The notes under the pieces were generated by a model. It saw nothing but the letters and a program-made list of their open reading frames with translations. It had not been told where the DNA came from and ran no database searches. From contig JACCYI010000180.1 of NCBI GenBank assembly GCA_013696535.1, positions 1 to 12,623 of the forward strand: DNA of 12,623 nucleotides, given 5' to 3'. Shown here one piece after another: positions 8,636-12,623 of the stretch; positions within the stretch are counted from its first letter, which is position 1, and the number at the start of each line of letters is the position of its first letter. The translations under genes were made by a program, and so were the position numbers. This stretch comes from Solirubrobacterales bacterium (GTDB taxonomy: Bacteria > Actinomycetota > Thermoleophilia > Solirubrobacterales > Solirubrobacteraceae).

Positions 8636-9622
8636 TCAACCGAGCGCGGCGCGGAGCGCGGCGCCGGCTTGGACGACCGCGAGGCGCGCCGTATCGAGCA
8701 CCGCTCCCATCAGGAAGAACCCGTGCATCACGCCCGGGAACCGGGTCAGGGTGGTCTGGACGCCGGCGTCCATCAACTTCAGCGCATAGGCCTCTCCCTG
8801 GTCGCGCAGGGGATCGGACGCGGCGGTGATGACGAGGGCCGGCGGCATCCGTGCAAGCTCCTCGGGCGGCGCGCGGAGTGGGGACACGCGGACGTCCTCG
8901 GCCTGCGCGGGCTCCGGAAGCGCGTGCCGGACGAACCATCGCAACCGCTCCATGGTGAGCGGGCGAGCTTCGGCGCTGTCTGAGTAGGACGGGTAGTCCT
9001 GGCCCACGAGGTCGGTGAGCGGGTACACGAGCAGCTGCAGGAGGGGGAGCCGGTGACCTTCGCGCTCGAGGGCCATGCAGGTCGCGGTCGCCAGGGTCGC
9101 ACCCGCGCTCTCACCGCCGATGGCGAACCGTTGGGGATCGGCGCCGAGATCCCCCGCGTTGGCCACGACCCATTTCGTGGCGGCCAACGCGTCGTCGTAG
9201 GCGGCCGGAAAACGGTGCTCCGGCGCAAGGCGGTAGCTGACCGACACCACCATGCACCGCGCCTGGTTCGCGAGCGACCGCGCGGAGGCGTCGCAGTAGT
9301 CAAGGCTCCCCAGTACCCAGCCTCCGCCGTGGAAGTAGACGAGCACGGGCAGGACCCGGTCGCCCGGCTCGGCGGACTTCGGGCGGTAGATGCGGATCGC
9401 CAACTCGCCGTCCGGCCCCGGGACCGACCGGTCCTCGACCGATCCGACCTCCTCGGGGGCGGGATCGTCACCGCGCCGCAGCCGCAGCGCTCGGACCGCG
9501 TCGGCGGTGGACGGCTGGGCCCGCGCCTGCTGAGGCGTAAGGCCCTCGGTCGGCTTTGCCCCCAGTGCGACGAGTTCGTCGAGCACCGCCTGGGCTTGCG
9601 CGTCCAGTTCAACGTAGGCCAT
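8636..9622 (-). CDS. Alpha/beta hydrolase, hormone-sensitive lipase type (esterase)
   Basis: This is a probable cytoplasmic carboxylesterase of the hormone-sensitive lipase (family IV) type, which hydrolyses short to medium acyl esters. The 328-residue protein has the oxyanion-hole motif FHGGGW (97-102), the following VSVSYRLAPEHRFPAAYDD (127-144) typical of the family, the nucleophile elbow GGESAGA (Ser172), the acid in SDPLRD (Asp270) and MHGFF with the catalytic His300. The triad is complete. No signal peptide is visible. The ATG at 9622 gives the usual N-terminal helix (cap) start; the frame is open to a TTG at 9655, but those 11 residues are not family-like. No strong ribosome binding site is seen. 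It runs in the same direction as recCBD but is unrelated to DNA repair in function, so its place there is probably incidental. It could act on esters made by the nearby monooxygenase (inference). Exact substrate unknown. Confidence 0.93.
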   Translation of the reverse strand: MAYVELDAQAQAVLDELVALGAKPTEGLTPQQARAQPSTADAVRALRLRRGDDPAPEEVGSVEDRSVPGPDGELAIRIYRPKSAEPGDRVLPVLVYFHGGGWVLGSLDYCDASARSLANQARCMVVSVSYRLAPEHRFPAAYDDALAATKWVVANAGDLGADPQRFAIGGESAGATLATATCMALEREGHRLPLLQLLVYPLTDLVGQDYPSYSDSAEARPLTMERLRWFVRHALPEPAQAEDVRVSPLRAPPEELARMPPALVITAASDPLRDQGEAYALKLMDAGVQTTLTRFPGVMHGFFLMGAVLDTARLAVVQAGAALRAALG

Positions 9623-9662
9623 GTCCGTCGTTACCCGCGGCCGACCATGGATCAATCACCCG

Positions 9663-9696
9663 ATCCCCCGGGCGGCAAGGGCGTCGCCCGGGGGAT
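9663..9696 (-). terminator. Perfect 11-base-pair inverted repeat, probable terminator
   Basis: The arms ATCCCCCGGGC (9663-9673) and GCCCGGGGGAT (9686-9696) are exact reverse complements around a 12-base loop, forming a very stable G-C stem. It lies 11 bases after the stop of the small secreted protein gene and about 40 bases before the hydrolase start. It therefore probably ends the secreted protein transcript. There is no U-run on either strand, as is common for hairpin terminators in high-GC actinobacteria. An operator role for the hydrolase gene is possible but less likely. Confidence 0.55.
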
Positions 9697-9707
9697 GGCC
9701 GCGGGTG

Positions 9708-10034
9708 CTAGGGCCGCAACCCCGCCGCGGAGAGCTCTCCGATGTCGAGGGCGAAGCCGGGGCCGGCACCGATCTCCAACCTGGAGTCGAAGCGGTCGAA
9801 CCTGAGCTCAGGCTGAGTCAGGAGCGTGGCGTAGTCCGTGAGCCGATCGGGGCAGCGGCACTCGGGGTGCTTCGGGCCGATCTCGTACCTCACGATCTCC
9901 CGAGGCACGCAGTCGTACCACTCGCAGGGGATGGGACCGGCCTGCGCGGAGGACACTCCGACGGCCAGCGCACCAACGGCGACGGACAGGACGGCCGCGA
10001 GCTTGTGTCCGCGGCGGGGAAGAACCGCGGGCAT
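9708..10034 (-). CDS. Small secreted four-cysteine protein, function unknown
   Basis: I do not recognise a family. The 108-residue product starts with a Sec-type signal peptide: basic PRRGHK (residues 6-11), a hydrophobic core LAAVLSVAVGALAVGV (12-27) and a signal peptidase I site SSAQA-G, cleaved after Ala32. The paired arginines do not fit a good Tat motif. The mature protein of about 76 residues has Cys37, Cys42, Cys59 and Cys61 in its first half, enough for two disulfides outside the cell. The second half is acidic and has no cysteine. A strong ribosome binding site (GGAGGT) lies five bases before the ATG, which supports the start and the reality of the gene. An overlapping long plus-strand frame is the empty upstream extension of the monooxygenase gene. 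The gene stands alone, bounded by a hairpin downstream and a divergent promoter region upstream. Confidence 0.75.
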   Translation of the reverse strand: MPAVLPRRGHKLAAVLSVAVGALAVGVSSAQAGPIPCEWYDCVPREIVRYEIGPKHPECRCPDRLTDYATLLTQPELRFDRFDSRLEIGAGPGFALDIGELSAAGLRP

Positions 10035-10039
10035 GGAAC

Positions 10040-10045
10040 ACCTCC
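10040..10045 (-). promoter_or_regulatory. Ribosome binding site of the secreted protein gene
   Basis: GGAGGT on the minus strand, five bases before the ATG at 10034. It is among the best Shine-Dalgarno matches in the window and decides the start of the small secreted protein. Confidence 0.7.
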
Positions 10046-10050
10046 GTGAG

Positions 10051-10070
10051 CGCGGCCTGCTGCGGCCGCG
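10051..10070. repeat. 7-base-pair inverted repeat before the secreted protein gene
   Basis: The arms CGCGGCC (10051-10057) and GGCCGCG (10064-10070) are exact reverse complements around TGCTGC. The repeat sits five bases upstream of the GGAGGT ribosome binding site of the secreted protein gene. It could be an operator or, if transcribed, a leader hairpin affecting translation. In DNA this rich in G and C a chance occurrence is possible. Confidence 0.4.
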
Positions 10071-10130
10071 CCTCGATTGTCAACGGTGCCCGGGAAGAGG
10101 CCCCCGCCGACGCCCTGATACATGCGGGAC

Positions 10131-10146
10131 ACGGATTCACGGATTC
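10131..10146. repeat. Tandem 8-base direct repeat
   Basis: ACGGATTC occurs twice without a gap, 70-85 bases before the monooxygenase start. It is more A/T-rich than its surroundings and lies where a -35 region or an activator site would be expected for the plus-strand gene. It may be a regulator binding site; there is no direct evidence beyond the repeat and its place. Confidence 0.3.
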
Positions 10147-10206
10147 GAGATGGACAAGACGGAGCCGCTCGGCGATCATGGCGACGGAGAGTCACAGGGC
10201 CGAGTT

Positions 10207-10212
10207 GGGGGA
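10207..10212 (+). promoter_or_regulatory. Ribosome binding site of the monooxygenase gene
   Basis: GGGGGA lies three bases before the ATG at 10216. The spacing is short but usable. The alternative in-frame ATG at 10150 has only GAG before it, so this site favours 10216. Confidence 0.45.
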
Positions 10213-10215
10213 CGT

Positions 10216-12042
10216 ATGACGGACACGATCGACCACGCCGCGAGCGCGACCGAGACCGACGCGGCGGCCACCGTCGCGAGCTGGCTCGCGAGCTTCGAGG
10301 AAGCGCTGACCGCGAAGGATCTCGACGCGGCCGGAGACCTGTTTCAGACCTCGTGCTTCTGGCGGGACCTCCTGTCCTTCACCTGGAACCTCAAGACGGT
10401 GGAAGGCCCCGAGGGCGTCAAGGACATGCTCGCGTCGACCCTCGACCACGTGCAGCCCGCCGGCTTCGGAGCGTCGGAGGAGCCGACGGAGGCCGGCGGC
10501 GTGACGGAGGCGTGGATCACCTTCGAGACGTCCCTTGGGCGCGGGCTCGGCCACCTGCGGCTCAAGGACGGCAAGTGCTGGACGCTGCTCACCACGCTCA
10601 CCGAGCTCAAGGGTCACGAGGAGCCGCGGCGGGACCAGCGACCCAAGGGCGCCGAGCACGGCGCCGACAAGGAGCGGCGCACCTGGCTCGAGAAGCGCCG
10701 TCAGGAGGACGAGGAGCTCGGCCACACGACCCAGCCCTATGTCGTCGTGGTGGGCGGGGGTCAGGGGGGGATCGCGCTCGGCGCGCGACTGCGCCAGCTC
10801 GGCGTGCCGACCATCATCGTCGAGCGCAATCCACGGGCGGGTGACTCCTGGCGCAACCGCTACAAGTCACTGTGCCTCCACGACCCGGTCTGGTACGACC
10901 ACCTCCCCTACATCCCCTTCCCGGAGAACTGGCCGGTCTTCTCGCCGAAGGACAAGATCGGCGACTGGCTGGAGATGTACACGAAGGTGATGGAGCTCAA
11001 CTACTGGGGCTCGACGGAGTGCAGGAGCGCTCGCTACGACGAGGCCGCAGACGAGTGGATCGTCGTCGTCGAGCGCGACGGAAGCGAGATAACGCTGCGG
11101 CCCAAGCAGCTCGTGCTCGCAACCGGGATGTCCGGGAGGCCCAACCTCCCGACGTTCGAGGGCATGGAGGAGTTCGCCGGCGACCAGCACCACTCCGCCC
11201 ACCACCCCGGCCCTGACCCGTACCGCGGCAAGAAGGCGGTGGTCATCGGGTCCAACAACTCCGCGCACGACATCTGTGCGGCCCTCTGGGAGAACGACGT
11301 CGAAGTGACCATGGTCCAACGGACCTCGACCCACATCGTCAGGTCGAGCTCGCTGATGGACATCGGTCTCGGTGCCCTGTACTCCGAGGAAGCGGTGGAG
11401 AGCGGGATCACGACCCAGAAGGCAGACCTGATCTTCGCCTCGCTGCCCTACCGGATCATGCACGAGTTCCAGATACCGCTCTACGATGCGATGCGCGACC
11501 GTGACGCCGAATTCTACGAGCGGCTCGAGCGGGCAGGGTTCATGCTGGACTTCGGCGAGGACGGCTCGGGCCTCTTCATGAAGTACCTGCGGCGCGGCTC
11601 GGGCTACTACATCGACGTGGGCGCCTCAGAGCTGGTCGCGGACGGCTCGGTCAAGCTCATCAGCGGGGTGGACGTCGATCGGATCACGGAGCGCTCCGTG
11701 CTGCTCTCCGACGGCACTGAGCTCGAAGCGGACCTCATCGTCTACGCGACGGGCTACGCGGGGATGAACGGCTGGGCCGCGGAGCTCATCTCCGACGAGG
11801 TGGCCGCCAAGGTCGGCAAGATCTGGGGGCTGGGCTCGGACACGATCAAGGACCCCGGGCCGTGGGAGGGCGAGCAGCGCAACATGTGGAAGCCGACCCA
11901 GCAGGAGGCGCTGTGGTTCCACGGCGGCAACCTCCACCAGTCGCGTCACTACTCACTCTTCCTCGCGCTGCAGCTCAAGGCGCGCCTCGAGGGCATCCCG
12001 ACCCCGGTCTACGGGCTGCAGGAGGTCCACCACCTGAGTTGA
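10216..12042 (+). CDS. Flavin-containing monooxygenase with N-terminal NTF2/SnoaL-like domain
   Basis: This is a probable FAD- and NADPH-dependent class B monooxygenase, adding one oxygen atom to an unknown organic substrate. The 608-residue protein has two parts. Residues ~18-132 look like an NTF2/SnoaL-like alpha+beta barrel (WLASFEEALTAKDLDAAGDL, then WRDLLSFTWNLKTVEG). After a charged linker (133-172) comes the oxidoreductase: FAD motif GGGQGGIALGARL (180-192), GDSWRNRYKSLCLHDP (209-224), a monooxygenase signature variant FAGDQHHSAHH (320-330), the NADPH-site GSNNSA (345-350) and YATGYAG (510-516). The signature ends in His where many relatives have Trp, Tyr or Phe. Similar fusions occur in actinobacteria and fungi, from memory. 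No signal peptide or membrane segment is seen. The frame is open back to 9838, but that extension is antisense to the secreted protein gene; the ATG at 10216 has a ribosome binding site and gives a family-like N-terminus. A Baeyer-Villiger or YUCCA-like activity cannot be decided here. Confidence 0.92.
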   Translation: MTDTIDHAASATETDAAATVASWLASFEEALTAKDLDAAGDLFQTSCFWRDLLSFTWNLKTVEGPEGVKDMLASTLDHVQPAGFGASEEPTEAGGVTEAWITFETSLGRGLGHLRLKDGKCWTLLTTLTELKGHEEPRRDQRPKGAEHGADKERRTWLEKRRQEDEELGHTTQPYVVVVGGGQGGIALGARLRQLGVPTIIVERNPRAGDSWRNRYKSLCLHDPVWYDHLPYIPFPENWPVFSPKDKIGDWLEMYTKVMELNYWGSTECRSARYDEAADEWIVVVERDGSEITLRPKQLVLATGMSGRPNLPTFEGMEEFAGDQHHSAHHPGPDPYRGKKAVVIGSNNSAHDICAALWENDVEVTMVQRTSTHIVRSSSLMDIGLGALYSEEAVESGITTQKADLIFASLPYRIMHEFQIPLYDAMRDRDAEFYERLERAGFMLDFGEDGSGLFMKYLRRGSGYYIDVGASELVADGSVKLISGVDVDRITERSVLLSDGTELEADLIVYATGYAGMNGWAAELISDEVAAKVGKIWGLGSDTIKDPGPWEGEQRNMWKPTQQEALWFHGGNLHQSRHYSLFLALQLKARLEGIPTPVYGLQEVHHLS

Positions 12043-12074
12043 AGCCTCCTCTGCACAGCCATTGGGCGCCTGGT

Positions 12075-12086
12075 GATCGACCGATC
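12075..12086. repeat. Short inverted repeat after the monooxygenase gene
   Basis: GATCG (12075-12079) and CGATC (12082-12086) form an exact inverted repeat 32 bases after the monooxygenase stop, in the 101-base gap before the small acidic protein gene. It is short and lacks a U-run, so it is a weak terminator or a possible operator at best. Nothing else clear is seen in this gap apart from the ribosome binding site at its end. Confidence 0.25.
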
Positions 12087-12131
12087 CGGGTACCGGTTGT
12101 GAAAGCCGCGTCATCCGCGCGGAAGCGACTC

Positions 12132-12138
12132 AAAGGAG
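12132..12138 (+). promoter_or_regulatory. Ribosome binding site of the small acidic protein gene
   Basis: AAAGGAG lies five bases before the GTG at 12144. It is a good Shine-Dalgarno match in a high-GC region and is the main reason to choose this start and accept the small gene. Confidence 0.55.
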
Positions 12139-12143
12139 CAGTC

Positions 12144-12368
12144 GTGTTCGACCAGGCGAGCGACCCGAGTGACACCGGCATAGGGCCCGACACCCCGCAG
12201 GGCGGCGTCGATGACAAGCCGCTCGAAGGGCAGGGCGGCGAAGGGCGCGAGAACGAGAAAGCCACCCCGCCGATCGCCGACGACGCCGAGTCCGGCCAGA
12301 CCCAGCATGAAGCGCCTCCGGACGACGTCGGCGGGCAGCGCGGCGGCGACGACCGTCCCGGAGCCTAG
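12144..12368 (+). CDS. Small acidic, probably disordered protein, function unknown
   Basis: I do not recognise a family. The predicted product has 74 residues, rich in Asp, Glu, Gly, Pro and Gln, with few hydrophobic residues and no cysteine, signal peptide or membrane segment. It should be strongly acidic and mostly unfolded. Segments such as DDKPLEGQGGEGRENEK (23-39) and APPDDVGGQRGGDDRPGA (57-74) show the composition. Support for the gene is the AAAGGAG site five bases before the GTG and a stop (TAG 12366-12368) only two bases from the convergent regulator stop. The frame is open further upstream into the monooxygenase gene, where it is a shadow. An overlapping minus-strand frame (12536-12111) is Arg-rich, runs through the regulator gene and looks like an artefact. 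It might be co-transcribed with the monooxygenase gene. The coding status is moderately sure only. Confidence 0.5.
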   Translation: MFDQASDPSDTGIGPDTPQGGVDDKPLEGQGGEGRENEKATPPIADDAESGQTQHEAPPDDVGGQRGGDDRPGA

Positions 12369-12370
12369 GT

Positions 12371-12623
12371 TCAGCCTGAGGTCACGAAGCCCCGCTCGAG
12401 CACCGCTCCGAGTGTCATCCAGTTCGCGCGCGCGGTAGAGGCGGCACTCGGGGCATCCCCCCTCTCGGCGTGGGTGATCAAAGCTTGATGCTCGGCCACC
12501 GAACGGCCGCCGGGCAGTCCGGCCTCGCAGAGACATTCGATCCGATGTAGACGCGGGGTCAGGCGAGCAAGGACCCGGGCGATCTCAGCGATGCCGCAGT
12601 TGGCGATGAACACGTCGTGGAAC
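12371..12623 (-). CDS. GntR/FadR-family regulator, C-terminal end of FCD domain (5' part outside window)
   Basis: Only the last 83 residues are inside the window. They match the end of the all-helical FCD ligand-binding domain of FadR-type GntR regulators: FHDVFIANCG (1-10 of the visible part, FH being the usual metal-site His), an Arg/Leu-rich helix IARVLARLTPRLHRIECL (14-31), then SVAEHQALITHAERGD (41-56, with the second usual metal-site His at 45). The third His expected in an AxxAMRAH-type helix is replaced by Asn67 (STARANW). The DNA-binding winged-helix domain would lie beyond the right edge. Such regulators usually repress catabolic genes and respond to carboxylic acids. This gene converges on the small acidic protein gene with two bases between the stops, so any control of the monooxygenase region would act in trans at the divergent promoter. 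The frame extends without a stop to the edge. Confidence 0.82.
   Translation of the reverse strand, partial: FHDVFIANCGIAEIARVLARLTPRLHRIECLCEAGLPGGRSVAEHQALITHAERGDAPSAASTARANWMTLGAVLERGFVTSG

Larger units (their letters stand above)
10035..10215. promoter_or_regulatory. Divergent intergenic region with promoters of both flanking genes
   Basis: These 181 bases separate the secreted protein gene (leftward) from the monooxygenase gene (rightward), so both promoters should lie here. On the minus strand a perfect TTGACA occurs at 10083-10078, but no fitting TA-rich -10 box follows at 16-18 bases. On the plus strand I cannot name a convincing -35/-10 pair. The region holds a 7-base-pair inverted repeat and a tandem 8-base repeat, listed separately. 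It would be a natural target for a local regulator. Confidence 0.5.

Noticed and set aside
9838..10215. Upstream extension of the monooxygenase frame by 126 codons
   Set aside because: It covers the divergent promoter region and the reverse strand of the secreted protein gene, and its residues are not family-like; the ATG at 10216 has a ribosome binding site and the expected N-terminus.
12072..12082. GGT-N5-ACC as a possible FadR-type operator after the monooxygenase gene
   Set aside because: FadR-subfamily sites usually have GT-N3-AC spacing; here the spacer is five bases and the site is downstream of a gene, so it is most likely chance.
12111..12536. Minus-strand frame of 141 codons overlapping the regulator and the small acidic protein gene
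   Set aside because: It crosses the supported end of the FCD gene in another frame, is Arg-rich, and has no recognisable domain.
1..12623. Mobile element, CRISPR array, tRNA or phage-defence island
   Set aside because: I saw no transposase or integrase motif, terminal repeats, regularly spaced repeats or tRNA-like fold; RecBCD is a housekeeping repair enzyme and is not by itself evidence of a defence island.

Overview
The window is about 70% GC (estimated by eye), almost fully coding, and rich in GTG starts and 4-base gene overlaps. Together with the gene order recC-recB-recD and RecC/RecB sequences of the mycobacterial type, this points to a member of the Actinomycetota. I cannot place it more precisely from the sequence; a less-studied class such as Thermoleophilia or Acidimicrobiia is only a guess.

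Left two thirds (1-8580, minus strand): a complete recC and recB and a recD that runs off the left edge, encoding the RecBCD (exonuclease V) helicase-nuclease that processes double-strand DNA ends for homologous recombination and degrades linear DNA. Both gene junctions are GTGA overlaps, so the three subunits are probably translated in a coupled way from one mRNA. All RecB helicase motifs and the RecB nuclease residues are present. RecD keeps Walker A, Walker B and motif III; its last helicase motif lies outside the window. RecC is preceded by a 55-base gap with a hairpin that is continuous only in the minus-strand RNA, so recCBD may be transcribed partly or wholly apart from the gene before it.

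Middle (8636-10215): an alpha/beta hydrolase of the hormone-sensitive-lipase type with an intact catalytic triad, on the same strand as recCBD. A perfect 11-base-pair inverted repeat separates it from a small secreted four-cysteine protein of unknown function. Next comes a 181-base divergent promoter region with a 7-base-pair inverted repeat next to a ribosome binding site and a tandem 8-base repeat.

Right end (10216-12623): on the plus strand, a class B-type flavin monooxygenase with an N-terminal NTF2/SnoaL-like domain, then a small acidic, probably disordered protein. Converging on it with only two bases between the stops is the C-terminal end of an FCD-domain (GntR/FadR family) transcription regulator. 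The monooxygenase, the nearby esterase-type hydrolase and the regulator could belong to one catabolic function, but this is inference from position.

I see no CRISPR array, tRNA, rRNA, insertion sequence, phage gene or recognisable defence island. Apart from the conserved RecBCD core, the less ordinary items are the NTF2-monooxygenase fusion, the secreted cysteine protein and its regulatory region, the RNA-strand-specific hairpin before recC, and the FCD domain lacking one expected metal-binding histidine. I do not find convincing evidence of a wholly new system.
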